The notes: generated from the letters alone by a model not told the origin. A DNA stretch of 64,000 nucleotides from Holothuria scabra (GCA_037179385.1 CM074179.1:70389806-70453805); one strand, 5' to 3'; positions 22,601 through 35,300 are shown, numbered from the stretch's first letter. Program-made: numbers and translations.

Positions 22601-25600
22601 TATGATGAAATAATTATCACATTAACGTGTCATCGGTGAAGCAGTTAACATGTTACGGTGTTATTTAAATTATCAGGTAAATGTGTTAATCCCGTGCCTC
22701 AGCAAGACTTGACGTTAGACAATATATGCACTATAACGTATCAATAGTGCATATCTTATATCTTATCTTTGAAGCGTTAGTAAACTATTTGGTGTGCGTT
22801 GCAGACTTTAATCATTACCGAGCTTTCGATTGAGTAAACGTGGACTTCGTTCCAGTCGACCAGATTGCGTGCTTGAACGCGTCCACTGCTATGGTACGTC
22901 GACTGTTAAAGGTGCTCATTGAGTTGATATCGATAACTTAATTAGAGTATTACAAGATCACTACCACAAGACAATGCTTCCAGTTAACATAAAAAGTTGA
23001 GTTTCACATCCAGCTTGTCACAGAAAAGTTAAAATTTTGAATTTTTTTGGTGTTCTGATTTGAAACGATTTTGTGCATAATTTGAAAAGTGTCTGGTCAC
23101 GAATATTTGAAAATCGAATTGAACCGTTACTTTCTCACTCGTAAAACGGTTATTTGTAATTATGATACGGGATTGTCTTAGTTGGACCATTTGTCATTGG
23201 TATGTGAAGAAAACTTAACAGGTCTGGGAACATTTGTTGAATGTCATGAACCAACTCATGAGCCCCTTTAAAGCTGGTTTCGATTTCCCAGTGCAAGCGT
23301 CGACTTGGACGAGTCGTATTAAAATAGCGAATTTACAGCCTTGTGTAATTTCTCTAAATATCTTCAGCCATGTTAATACATGTCCACAGCATGAACGCCA
23401 GTTAAAGTTGTTGTATGTTTTCATGGAGAAGTAAACAGCATGTTTCACCTTCGAGTCTCCGCCTTTTGAAGTTGCAAGAAAACGTCCAAAATAGTGCACG
23501 GTCGGTCCCCAACGAAACACCAATCTCATTTACATTTTAAGTAAAAAGTGACCACATTTGTACATAACAAACATGAGGAGGGAAACCAGCATGTATTCTT
23601 GCCACTTAATCCATTTTCACAAATTCTGTGACGTCACACATGTGAACGTTCGTTGCAGTTTGGGACGAACGGTAAAACCGCGGTGGACACGTTCTGGATT
23701 TGGCAGTGAACTAGAAAGACGACGTGACGCATTCGCAGAGGTTAAAATTGACGTTATCTCGTAGAAGTCGACTAGGTGAAAGTCCAAATCGAAAGCTCCC
23801 TTTTAACACGTTCATTTAGCTGATATCGATAACTTATTGTGTGTAGGATGTGGGGATTGTCAAAGTTTGCATTTCAAATTTGTTGAATCACCTTACTGGC
23901 CGCTTTAGGTGTTACATCTGAAAACTGAAAAGGGTATACAGTATAATTGACCTCAAATGATAACGATATAAAATATTACCATCAAAATCATATGAGGAAC
24001 CTTAAGTGCCCAAAAGATTCCCAAAACGACTTTATCTGGACAATGATTTTACTTACGAGATATTCTTGCTCTTCTTCTTCGTACAACTCCATCTGCAGAC
24101 CCAAAGTATTCAAAGTTTGTGTAAGTGCTATCACTTAAAGAAGATATGTTGTCTCGTAAAAATGAAACAAAATTAAGCCCCATTTTGGATGAAGTCATAG
24201 AATGCTTTGTTTTACGATTGCGAACCGTTTCGATACCCTTTCGATAATAATGCCACATCAGCTTTTGCGCATTGAAACAGTTTTAATAAAAGATGTGCCG
24301 GATCAGTTCGCTTTCGAAATACAAACGAATGTGTTCTGTGACGTCATTCAAATTCGGCAGATTTTTATTGCGTTTTGCTGAGGGGCCAAAGTATTTTTAA
24401 TGTCCATTTGTTTCTGTTAGAATTTAAGTGTTAGTGAAGAAACTTCATAAAACTTTTGAAATTACCCTAGACGATAGAAACATTGTTAACGTGTTAGACA
24501 GGTGGTTTAGTAGAACATTTTGTAGTCTGCCTCACTGAATGCTTAACAGCCCCATGCCCACGGTATTTCCCGTTTGTCGTTAGACGCGACTAAAGGGAAA
24601 CCAAACTTGAAGTTGAACAATACTAGAAAATAAAGTTAAACTTTGAAGTTGATATCGAGTTGACGGACACTATATAACACACTCGTGTTGAAGTGTGTTA
24701 AAATCTCATGTAACTAATTGCTTTTTACGGCTATGTATTAAGATTTTTTTACCTGACTGTTTGCAGTATATGTCCTATTTAGATAGATCGGTGACAGTAA
24801 TAAGGGATACTACACATAAAATGTCACCAGTGAAACTGAGGAAAACTACAAGCGTCTTTAAAAAGCGCCGTATTAGGCTGCGACTCAGCGTAGCTTCTTC
24901 TGTAAAGCCCTCTGCCAATCCGTTAGTTATTTAGTAGCATGCAGAAGACTTCTTAAATATTCTTAAAAATGAATCCAAACTAGGTCACACAATAGAGGAT
25001 CAATACACGCAAAATTGTCTCGCAGATGATAATGCTAGCAGTCGTATTTCCTTAAACAAGACAATTGCTCATCTTACCTCAAAGCCGTGTATGATAATGG
25101 TGTTAATGATAATGGCATGACAATTACAATGGTAATCGAGGCATGGCTTTCGACTTCTTATACAGTTATCTGAAAAACAGGAAACAACTCAAGTTCATAT
25201 GTGGTATTTGTTCTGCCTGTCTGTTCCATTGCCCCATGATTTCATCAAAGACCGACGCTACTTAGCTTAAAACATACCGATGATGTTAACGCTATATGCA
25301 CAAAGTAACAAGTCCCCAAAGATTTTTACTGATGAAACAATGTATTTGTTTTTACGATAACTGCAATACCCTTGTCCGCAAACCACTGAAAGACCAATAT
25401 TTCTATCTCCCATGTTAAAAATCATGATTTCATGCCCGTGCCTTTATCACGTCGTGAAAAATATTAAAAAAGAAAAAAAGAAAAAAAAAATTCAACATCT
25501 TGATTAACCAGTAAACACCTTGAAAGGTTGTGTGAAATATCAGCAGGAAGGCCTGACTTCATTTTAATGGTAGTAAGAGAGTGAACTGCCCTACGGAAGA

Positions 25601-27596
25601 ACCCGTTGGAACCTTTTCGATTCTCAAGGTATACCTCTTCAAAGTTAATTTTTGTTTATTTACTCATCAGAAAGCTTATGGTTTGATAAATGACAGCGAT
25701 GATTTTCAAGGACACAATTTAAAATTTCTAAAATAAAACTCTCATGACAAACTTATATTACAACTGCCCTCCAAATTATCGTACAAACAAAGGTTGCTTT
25801 TAGCCATATGTGGCATCTCCCTCCATAGTAAAAGACAAAATTTGGAATTGGAAATTGACTAATAGATTTGGCATTTTTTGATAGATTTTTAATGGGAATA
25901 GTGGATATTTATTGTTTTATGCCCTTTACACCTAATACTCAATGTTGTCATTTTAATGTCACACTATCTTTAAGATTCATATTTATCACTCTTACAAGCT
26001 TGCCTAGTTTTCTGCGAATTTGTAGCGACGCCACTGTCGTCCTCGTCGTCGTGGTTGTCGTCGTCATCATCCTCCATCACAATCATTAAAAATGAAAACT
26101 CATTTTTCTTCATCATGTGTTTTTATCAGTATTATAATAGGGACAACTATAAAATGAATAAATGGACAAAGTTGCCGATGTGTACCATTTGATGCTTCTG
26201 GAGTAGAGTAGGTACATTTTCAGTGCAATCGAGTTGACATCCTATAATCCAAACTGGAATAATTCATAGCACAGATGTCACGCAAAGGAAGGAAAAGGGA
26301 AAACGTTTTCCCATTCACAGCTTTTACAAAGTGCAAGAAGTGTTGTTTTTTGTGCTCAGCTACATACTTAGCATTGCTATTTCTGGTACAACTGAAGCGA
26401 ATTGAAAGTGTGTGTGTGTGTGCGTGTGTGTTGGGGAACCTAATCACAAAAGCAGCCGAATATGCACAATATCATAGCAAATTTAGGTGGCCAGGTACGC
26501 CTAGGGCAGAAATAGTATGGGCTAGACCCCCCCCCCTCCTCGTCGCGCGTTCCCTGTAGATTACTTTCAGGAGATCAGCTCGGAGTGTTATAAGATTTGA
26601 AACGTCTGGCACACGAAAAGCGCCAGAGGAATTTCAAAAATATCAGCTTTTAAAGGGGAACAAAGGGTGCATTTTTTTAAAATTAAACATTAATGTTCAG
26701 CATGATACCTTTTTACTCATTAAAGCTAAAACAGTTTCTGTTTTGGGCAAGTATTTTTTTTTGAACTAGTGAATTTATATAATCCATGTTGACGGTATAC
26801 CGTTGGGAATGACCACACTGAGGCTCCTTTACGGTAAACATAGAAGAACAAACCGCCTATTGAGTTATATTTGGCCTTTGCTGTCAATAGGGGAGTTGAA
26901 AAGATAATGATAATTCTGCAATTATGCACGCTGGAAAGAAAGCTGGAATCAGAACAGCATGCGTAACTATATGCAAAGTGAACATTTAAATCGACTGAGG
27001 TCAAATGTTGGAGAAAGTACCATTGTTCTTTGACGTGAAAAGGAGACGAGGAAGTCTCTTTGAAAATAGTCTCTTGGAAGTTGAAAGAAGTTTTTGAATA
27101 TCTTAAAATGGTTGGGCTTTAAGCCTGTCGTTCAGGAGTAGAACTTAGATTAGCAAAATACCTTGCACATCACTTTTCCTAGATAACCCTTTCTTCTCGA
27201 GGCATAATACTCAAATATCGAACGTGTTTTTGGAATGTGTGACACGAGTGTCGTTTTTCTCACAGTGCGCACTGGACTCGAGCACTTGGCTTACGTCTTT
27301 TCACTTCCGCAGGTGTCTTCTGAAGATCACCATGACTTTGCAACGAAAAGTTACGTTCATAAATAACTGTTCATAAGGAACACTCATTTTAAAACCGATT
27401 AGCTACTTTGGTTCCTGCTTAAACATTTACGTTTTCAGTCATCTAAATCAGAAATTTGGCCCTTCAAAAATTAGTGTTTCACATTTTTTAGTAGTTATTG
27501 CCTGTAAAAAATGCAACTCGCTATGAAAAACTCCCCACATTGGTATACCAGAAGGAACAGAAGGCCAAGTAAGACAATGACAGACAATGACTTCAT
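19490..27596 (-). CDS. CCP gene, second copy (secreted, Arg-rich): proposed span
   Basis: Proposed minus-strand gene with exons at about 27.55-27.60 (signal peptide, donor uncertain), 24057-24092 (RRRR microexon), 22373-22423 (linker microexon) and 19490-19677 (CCP). The last three join in phase 1 without stops: C+AT gives His, G+AG gives Glu. Order, phases and composition repeat those of the gene at 54.3-63.5 kb, so the two are paralogues. The CCP exon ends in phase 0 at a strong donor (GTAAGT), so at least one more exon should lie below 19.49 kb; I could not find it. Likely a secreted or surface protein. Function unknown; CCP domains bind proteins or glycans. Confidence 0.6.
19678..22372. 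other. intron of the second CCP gene with repeats
   Basis: Holds a dispersed repeat at about 21681-21861 (see separate entry). The plus ORF at 19946-20362 is hydrophobic, low-complexity and has no domain. Otherwise nothing recognised. Confidence 0.4.
21681..21861 (+). repeat. 180-bp dispersed repeat, copy 1
   Basis: Shares AACCTCAAATGTTAC, AGTGTCAATCAATT, CATTTCCTCCCTGA and a GCATCAGGCAG-like end with 28778-28951 (same strand) and with 61238-61427 (inverted). No coding capacity; class unknown. Confidence 0.6.
22373..22423 (-). CDS. linker microexon GGDKNADEARKNSHPL
   Basis: 51-nt exon, phase 1 on both sides, between CCTTTTCAG and GTAAGT, both strong sites. It codes for 16 full codons rich in Asp, Glu, Lys and Arg starting with GG. 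It matches in position, phase and flavour the 39-nt linker exon at 58449-58487 (GGGFDARERREA). It connects the Arg-rich microexon to the CCP exon. Confidence 0.65.
   Translation of the reverse strand: MAVIKMQTKHGRIPIR
22424..24056. other. intron of the second CCP gene
   Basis: The motif TTGATATCGATAACTTA or a close variant occurs near 22922 and near 23820, which hints at an element between them. ORFs 23215-23529 and 23558-23764 have no recognisable domain. Confidence 0.35.
24057..24092 (-). CDS. Arg-rich microexon GVVRRRRARIS
   Basis: 36-nt exon, phase 1 on both sides, between a CTGCAG acceptor and a GTAAGT donor. It encodes eleven full codons with the run RRRRAR, which contains the R-x-K/R-R furin consensus. 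It corresponds to the seven-arginine exon at 61132-61170 in the paralogous gene. Confidence 0.65.
25078..25169 (-). CDS. candidate Cys-rich exon
   Basis: 92 nt between CTGTTTTTCAG and GTAAGA. Of the three frames only phase 1 is open, giving NCIRSRKPCLDYHCNCHA followed by an Ile-rich end. It lies between the possible signal exon and the Arg-rich exon of the second CCP gene, but it would leave in phase 0 while the next exon needs phase 1, so it may be an alternative, unrelated or false exon. Confidence 0.25.
25170..27530. other. non-coding between candidate exons
   Basis: Apart from the GT microsatellite, C-runs (26527-26536) and a GTC/GTT-rich stretch near 26040, nothing recognisable. ORFs 26275-26559 and 26726-27004 lack domains. 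Confidence 0.35.
26407..26432. repeat. GT microsatellite
   Basis: A run of GT dinucleotides with one C interruption inside an otherwise unremarkable stretch. Confidence 0.9.
27549..27596 (-). CDS. possible signal-peptide exon of the second CCP gene
   Basis: From ATG at 27596 the frame reads MKSLSVIVLLGLLFLLVY, then Q-C-G. This is a textbook secretion signal: Lys at position 2 followed by a hydrophobic core. It mirrors the signal exon at 63468-63534, which ends in S-S-C and a single G before its donor. Here the equivalent position reads TGTG|GGGAGT where a donor would be GTGAGT, so the expected phase-1 donor seems lost by one base. GTATAC at 27548 is a weaker phase-0 alternative. I give the end at that alternative. 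Confidence 0.4.
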
Positions 27597-28777
27597 TGTT
27601 ACTCATCCGATGGGATCAAATAAGACAGGCCTAGACCCAAAGTTTCGATGAAAGACGTGCGCTTTAAGAATTGAATGGCATAATGCCGTGGCTGAAAATT
27701 GTATATAAGTATTTGACTTAGCCGGAAGTAGCTATCAGAAGGTCGTGAAGCACAATGGCCAATAAGAGACACTCAAACAAAAGAAACATAAACAGTCCTT
27801 ATCACTGTTCAAATTGAACGGCGATGAGGTATACCTCTCAGAACTAAAGATCTTAAAAAGCAAATGTCCTCCAATTTCTATTTCAATACGCTGTATTTTA
27901 CCGCTATATTATATGCCGATGACTCGAATACTTTTGTAGATAAATTTCTAGGAGATTCCTAAACTGATCAAGACCACGGGTTTGAAATTCCAAGCTGCTT
28001 AAATTCTTCAGCAAATCCCTTACGTTGCTTCTTCAAGGCATATTCCAGTTTCTTTTGGCTTATTTAGGTGTTGTAAGAAAGACAAAATTTTTCCTCACCA
28101 AGTGTTCCAATTCCTAAACTATTCCGCACTATGTCTTCCAGTTCCTTTTGCAATACCCTTCTTGAAATTAAGGTATCTTACTTAAAAGCTAATGTTATCT
28201 TTTTTCTAAAAAAACACTTCCACTTTTTAACATCAAAACATCAAAAAGTTATGTTACGTATTGGGTACTTCATGTCAGGTTCCTTTTTGTCTGTACAATT
28301 GAATACTCTTAATTTTTGTCCTTGAAATGTGACGCTGTTAGAAAGTTAAAATTCTTTTTGCCAGATATAACATTACCCCACAATATGCAGTTTAAAGCAA
28401 ACAATATTGCTAACTATTCAAGCATCAAAGTTGCGAATAAATTGAATTCAATGACAAATTAACGTGCCGCGATGACATCACAGATTTCCCATAATGCACT
28501 TTACCTCAAGTAACATTGCATTTCTTTGAAGATAAGTATCTCTCAAGTATTTCATGCAAAAGGGATGCGGTTTTCCCACACCGAAAGGGAACATTCTTTT
28601 GCATAGTTTGAAGCCAATGAACCATGTCTCTGGAAATCCATTAAAGAATTATAACGTGACACAGAATTGATCCAAGATCAAAGACCGCTTGAAGTGCTAT
28701 TGTTATCCAGCTGAGAGTTGATTTGTGCAAGAGAGGGCTATACGTTTTTATTGTGTTCATATTGTATAAAAAAAATC

Positions 28778-28951
28778 ATTGCTAATGAGACATTCTTTAC
28801 CGGCCTGCTATCCAACCTCAAATGTTACCTACCTTTCCGTCTATTTTTGGTATATCTGACACTGTCAATCAATTTCATGTGGAAGCTGACTGTATGAGTG
28901 TATTGCAGTGTCTTTCATTTCCTCCCTGAGGCAATAAAATGCCATCAGGGA
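28778..28951 (+). repeat. 180-bp dispersed repeat, copy 2
   Basis: Same family as 21681-21861, recognised by AACCTCAAATGTTACC, CTGTCAATCAATTT and TTTCATTTCCTCCCTGAG. Non-coding. Confidence 0.6.
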
Positions 28952-29086
28952 CAGAATTGGGGATGTTTCAACATTAAGTAAGAAGGAAGTGTATGACTGA
29001 CTTTTCCTTTGATGTTCTTAATAATTGATTCAGATATCAAAGCAGACTTTAAAGAATATAGGGTTAGTTAGATACCATTTCAAGCC

Positions 29087-29396
29087 TTAAAGGCCCAATT
29101 CTCACACCTAAAAGAGCACAAATTCCTCTAGCCTTCTTACTTAAACCCCTCCCGCAATTGTTATAAATTCTTCCTCATCCAGACACAATCTCAGTTTATT
29201 GCTTCAAGGTTAGAACAGAAAAGATCAAAGTTTAATCAGATCACTCCAGGCATAGTTCATGCAGTGTAATATAAGCTTTGATACTCTGCATTGTTTAAAT
29301 CAGCATTGTCAATCAAACAACTGGCCCAAGTGAGAATTTCGGTAAACCCCTACAAAAATTGTAGTTTGGGGTGAGAGGATTGGCCCTTTCACTTAA
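29087..29396 (-). mobile_element. TTAA-flanked MITE, copy 2 (inverted)
   Basis: Reverse-complement copy of the 15.8 and 57.3 kb elements. The left end reads TTAA-AGGCCCAA, and the right end TTGGCCCTTT with a small insertion before TTAA. Shared inner blocks include AAGCCCCTCCC-like and GAAATTC-like segments. No ORF. Confidence 0.7.
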
Positions 29397-29488
29397 AGAT
29401 TTTGGGTTTAAAATGTAGCGAGAGTTGCATGATAGTTGAGGGGAGGATTGTTGTCCCTACTCCATTGGTTTTGATAGGTATCACTTAC

Positions 29489-29532
29489 CACGTCAACAGG
29501 TTGCATTGTGAAAGTCTTTGACATTATTGGAC
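29489..29532 (-). CDS. candidate microexon PIMSKTFTMQPVDV
   Basis: 44 nt between a strong acceptor (CTCTTTTCAG) and a consensus donor (GTAAGT). Only phase 1 is open, leaving in phase 0. No homologous exon is known to me and its parent gene is unclear; it lies between the TRIM-A gene and the second CCP gene. Confidence 0.25.
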
Positions 29533-29716
29533 CTGAAAAGAGAACCCGGGCGTCCATGGTGAAAAACAGTTGCCCTGCCGTTAAACACCAAGGACAAAAG
29601 ACCAAACTCGAGTTCTAAAAACATACACTCGATACGGTATCCTATTTAGCTGCTCTTTCTAAACGTTATTTCCTTTGGTCTCAAACTGTAGGATTCATTC
29701 TAGAGTTTCCCCTTGC

Positions 29717-29778
29717 AAAACCACTGTTCATATTTTGAAGGTTATTCAAAACCACTGTTCAGATTTTGAAGGTTATTC
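29717..29778. repeat. 31-bp tandem duplication
   Basis: Two adjacent 31-base units starting AAAACCACTGTTCA differ at one position. A recent local duplication of unknown importance. Confidence 0.85.
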
Positions 29779-30766
29779 AGAGATTGACAGTCAGAACAAG
29801 AATCTTGTAATTGCACTTCGTTTGTTTCCTTTTCTACTATTCTTTTACGAGCATCGGCAGCTACTTACAATAGGTCTGTTAAGTGAAAAGGAACGTTACT
29901 TTTTTATTAATTATTTTGTGATGGCAAATGTTCGTTGTTTAAGAAACAAAGGTTTACACGGATGCAAGACAATCATAATTTCACACTATGATGGCATCTC
30001 AACAGTTTTGTTTTACTTTTAGCTTTAACTTTATGTCTGAGTTTTGGTTCAGAATTCAAGTCGTGAGAAACTTAGTTTTTAAAAGAAACCCTGCTTTCCC
30101 CCAAAATCGAGCTTCCAGTCAACACCGTAATACGGAAGGCTTTAATTTTGACGAATCTGAAATGGTATGAACTGGGGTTTGATTAATACTGTGTATTCTT
30201 GCACCACATTTCCCGTTGTTAGTCGACTTATATCTGATAAACAACTTTGATTGGCTTTGGTGTAAACTCATTGAGACATGTTAATGGAATCTTTATTGGC
30301 TTAAATGCACATTTTAGAAAAATAAAAGAATTCGACCTCACTAATGGACACTCCGTTGTTTTCAGATCGATCTTATCTGAGGCACGAGAGTGATAAAGAG
30401 AAAAGTGACCTGGTCATTTGAGCAATTTGTGGTAATATTAACACCTTGAATGCATAATATTGCTGTTGCTATTGCTAGTTATTGACCGTGTTATCCCAGT
30501 AATGAGATAACCGAGGGTGATCAGAAAAGTAAATGGATCAGGAAACTGGTACTTGAGTCAACCAAGTTGACCTTCAAAAAGGCCCCTGGGCACAAATAGC
30601 ATCTCTCCGAATAGAGATTACAAAGGATTGTGGAATAGGCATTGATAACTATGTTTCGGTTTTGTCAAATTAATGTTTTTTTTTCTTTACCCTTGCGAAA
30701 ACCACACAGTCGCACCAAAATGCTTTCCCACAAATCTTCATAACTGTTTTTTTTAAGGGAGTCACA
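29779..30766. other. no gene seen
   Basis: AT-rich intergenic DNA. I found no credible exon or repeat boundary here. Confidence 0.4.
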
Positions 30767-32312
30767 CCCTTAATCCAAATCCAGATATGGATTGTTATCT
30801 GGATATATCTGGTTGAATAAAGCCTCTACGGCCATATCAAGCCAGATATACAGCCGGATTTAAATGCCTTAATAAAATATATCAAGTTTTAAATGGCCAT
30901 ATCAAGCCAGATATAACTTGATTCAAGAAAGGCCCAGATATGGAAATAAAGTTTTATATGTCCATATCAAGCCAGATATACATCGATTCAATCCCTGGCC
31001 AGATATGTAAATAAAGTTTTATATGGCCATAAAATTATCAAGCCAGATATAACGTGATGAAATGCCTTCCAAGATATGCAAATAAAGCTTGATATGGCTA
31101 TATCAAGCCAGATATACATCGATTCAATCCCTGTCCAGATATGTAAATAAAGTTTTATATGGCAATAAAATTATCAAGCCAGATATAACTTGATGAAATG
31201 CCTTCCAAGATATGCAAATAAAGCTTGATATGGCTATATCAAGCCAGATATACATCGATTCAATCCCTGTCCAGATATCCAAATTAAGTTTTATATGGCC
31301 ATAAAATTATCAAGCCAGATATAAATTGATGAAATACCTTCCCAGATATACAAATAAAGTCGGATATGGCCATATCAAACTAGATGTAACTGATAAAAAT
31401 ACCAGGACAGAATTACATATAAACTGTAACATAGCCAAATTAATACTTTTTGGTTTAATTTGTGTACCTGTCCTACATAAAGACCTTCTCTGGAAGCTGA
31501 ACAAGTATCAGCAAACCAAACTGAGAACAGTCAAACCATATCTAGCCATATTATACTAACATATGCAAATGACCTTCCAATGTGGGCGTGGTCAAGACTT
31601 TAGGGTTCTGATTTTCTTTTTACTGTAATTAAGGAAGTAATATGTGAAAAATCATGAAACCGTCAACAAAATTTATGTTGGGATATTACCCCTTTATGAT
31701 AATTTAAACCAACAATGCGGTGTAAACATTTAAAAGCAGGAATTTCAAGGCAGTTTTTTTCTTCACTATTAAGTAATTTACCAACTTCAAATACTTAAGT
31801 CAATGTTATGCAATGTGAATTTAACTTTGTTATAGATGTTCAGATAACCCTTAACATTATGCTGGCTCAGAAGGCTTCTGATACGCTTTACACAAAGGTA
31901 GTGCACTAATAAATTTTGGTCCAGTCATATACTGTTTGGTCCAGATATGGAACATGTATTCACCATACATGTCTCCTTAATATGGGATCAATACAGTAAA
32001 TCTTTATATGAACCAGATATGGCACTGCTTTAAATGGGATCAGTATGGAATAGCTTTATATAAACCATATATGGTATTGCGTTATATGGTTCATATCTGT
32101 TCCAGATAAAGACCTGATCCACATAAAATTTTATCTGGTCCACATATGGATTAGATTTGGTTCTGGCACAGATCAAGGTTATATCTGCCCAACTTTTATC
32201 TGACCTAGATATAAATCCCATATCTGCAGCAGATATGGGCCAGATATGAAAACCATATCTGGCCCTTAAATGGAATTTCATATCTGGCCCATATCTGGAT
32301 TTGGAGTAAAGG
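30767..32312 (+). mobile_element. 1.5-kb non-autonomous transposon with internal satellite
   Basis: Inverted ends CCAAATCCAGATATGG (near 30775) and CCATATCTGGATTTGG (near 32289) bound the element. The left half is a tandem array of about 65-70-bp units, each with ATCAAGCCAGATATA and CAAATAAAG-like parts (30835-31400), in places organised as a two-unit higher-order repeat. The right part repeats CCAGATATGG/CCATATCTGG motifs. The centre carries TTTGGTTTAATTTGTGTACC, shared with the copy at 40.9-41.9 kb. No transposase is encoded. Confidence 0.75.
30835..31400. repeat. satellite-like tandem array, units about 65-70 bp
   Basis: At least eight units follow the pattern ATCAAGCCAGATATA-ACTTGAT/CATCGAT-CCAGATATG-AAATAAAG. 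Alternation of two variants gives a higher-order period of about 136 bp. It lies inside the inverted-repeat element. Confidence 0.8.
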
Positions 32313-35300
32313 CAATCGTGTAAATGCTACGGAAAACGTTATTAACAATAATGAAAATAAAGACATCGGTACTTATTCCCCTGACGTAAGAATTAGAACA
32401 AAGCTATCACTGAAAAAGAAATTTGGATCTAACATTCGTGGAAAAGAATCAAGGTAATATAAGACCGACTTCCCCTAGTTGATAGATTTGAAGTTACTGG
32501 ATCAATTCCACGAAAATGTACATAAAATACTCTGTTTTTACAGTTGTGTTTTTCAAGTGAGTAAAATTTGGTGATTGCTTTCCGATTCCAGAGTCACATA
32601 GAGGATTGAATTCAAGCTATCCAAGTAAGCCCCTTTCATCAGTCGTCTTAGTAAAATGTTGAGAAGAAACTATTGCATCTCCCTGGTGGAACTAGGAGAG
32701 GTAGCACTTGTCTGGGATGTGCACAGCTACTTTACAATTATTCGGACTTTTCTTCCTTCATCTGTTGTCACAGTTAATTTAAAACACAGTCGAAAAAGTG
32801 TGATATGGGTGATAAGGGTGTGGATATTGTTAAGAAGTGATTTTTTTTTATTGGCATGGATTTTTCATTAGCATCCTTTTTAATAAAAACCAAACCTACC
32901 CCCAGGCCGGTGTGGGGGCGATGGGGGGGGGGGAGTTGAGGTATTGCTGCGAAGGTGACTTGCTTTCACACCCAGTTGCGCTTCTGCACATTATACAATT
33001 GTTGAAAGTTTTCAGCCACAACAGAATGGTTAAAGTTGCAATGGCGTGTCTGTAGACTAGTTGTATATTTGGCAGGAAGTGTACCTTGCAAATGGAATAT
33101 ATACACAAAGTCATTGATTGGTTCATATTCTGACAATGCAAAGTAATTTGTTAGATCTTAGCACTCATGACACTAGTGGTAGTGCTGCTTGGAGAATCAT
33201 CCAAACAACCACCAACCTTGGTTTCTTTAAGTTATCTGGATTTTGTTTTGAAATATGCATTGTGTAGATTGTCCCTTGCATTAAGACTTACACCAGTACA
33301 CAGAATAAACTCATGAATGACTAAAACGACTGCATTTTGACGTCCTCTGTCTTCATTCACTACTTTATTTCAGGCATAAATCGCCAAAAAGTATGAAGAT
33401 TGAAAAATATATCTCCAGTAATGAAGGACATTTAACCAAAGTTACTTTGATTGAAACCTGCATAGAATCCGTCTCCATTTAGACAATTTGTGTAATATTG
33501 ACAATTAAACTTATTTGGTTCAAAAAGAGATAGGATCGTAGTGCACGTAGGGATCTGCGGAGGGAATAGAAACAAAAACACGTGTTCCGCCTCCATCTAT
33601 GAAAATAGCCCACGCCCAGAAGAAGGGTTCAATGTCACATCATATCTTCGTTAGTTAGAAGGGTACTTATTCTCACCATTTGTGTGATTTTTTTTTTTTT
33701 TGCTTTGAAATCGGATTAATGAAGACACTAAATTTGTGTTTTAAAGTGATCTTGAGGGTAGCAAAGGTTAACATTACATCACTTCCTCACATTGACAAGT
33801 GATGCTTTCTTTCCCCATTTTCTTTTCAGATTATTTTGTTGACCTTGAAGTTAAGAGGGATAGGTCCTACCCGTTGGGAATACAAAGTGTGTCAAGTTGT
33901 CATGCTCTTTGCTACTTATTCAATACGGGATTGTTTAGAAGAAAATTGGTTGTGGATCACAGAAAAAGAAAACGAAGTCCATTAAAAGTGATGATATGAT
34001 AGCATATTTAACTAATGTCTCGAGAAATACATGTCTGCTTTGAATGTAAGTTTAATCACACCGTATGTATTTGGCTCTTTTTTTCTGACAGGATAATTAC
34101 TTTTTTTGCTTAAACTTCATATTCAAGTATTTTCAAACAATTAGGTGTATCATTCCTTAAGATTCTTTAAAATTTGAAGGGACGAAACTATGAAGAGAAT
34201 GAATTGCTTTCTCGAACGCTACATCTGAAAAATCTCACAGGGTGAAAAACAGTAAAAATCAATTTAAGGTTAGCCGGTCAGATTCCACATTAAAAAAAAG
34301 TGTATTTCTACATATTTTTAAGAATAACTTTCGCTTTTTTTATGAAAAATTCGACATCGTTTGAAATATCATCAAAGAAATTAGCTACACTCCTGTTAGT
34401 TTCCAATAAGGAACATTGCTTTGTTAATGTAGAAATTGGAATAACATTGGGATTGGGCAGCGTTAACCATGCCAAAAAAATAATAATAATAACTTTTTTT
34501 TAATATGGTACCTTAGAAATAAAAGTGTTGTGTTGCAAAAATATTATGAAAATATTTTACAAACTATCAGTATTTGAATAATATTCGAAAAAGTATTTTC
34601 AATCCTAAAAATATGAGAAACCTTTTCTAAAAATTGCATGCAACTCAATTAAAAATATTTCCAACAAAAATATTTGAAATTGTTTTAAACAGTTAGTTAA
34701 AAAATTACTTTCTGTTTGCTTTGAAAGCGGCTGATAAGTCGTTCTGGTCAATTTATAACTGTAAAAACGCCTAACATGTGTCAATTGCACAGATACATGA
34801 TGTACAATCATCGGAGTGGTGCTTGTTACAGCTTGATATATTTTGCACTTCAGTAAAGGGTGGTAATCGTTAAAAAGGAAATTTAACAAAATTTAGTCAA
34901 TAAGGAAAAAGTGATATATAAAGCAGTTCAGGCATTCGGGGAGGATTGAATCGTTTGAAGTGAAAACGTGTTTTAAGATTTACTCAATGTTTCACGTAAC
35001 CATACAGGGAATGGATTAAGAGAGTCACGTGGTCTGAAAGCTTAATATCCGTCAACGAAAGTTGAAATGTTTTTTTAATAAACATTTCATAAATCATGTG
35101 GGTAGTACCAGTATTAAAATTAACATGACGGGCACTGCTATTTATTCAATAGATAGTTAGTTCTGATGACTTGGGTAGTCGGCAAAGTTGGATTTTTTAA
35201 CCCAATCAAGCCAGGGTGGTATTATAACAACTTCCTGATCAGGCTATGACCCTGGTATATCTGGAACCACTCTTCCAAATATTTAAAAGCTGTTGTGTAA

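Noticed and set aside
30835..31400. Regular repeats that might suggest a CRISPR array
   Set aside because: Units are contiguous with no unique spacers, lie inside a transposon, and the DNA is clearly eukaryotic.
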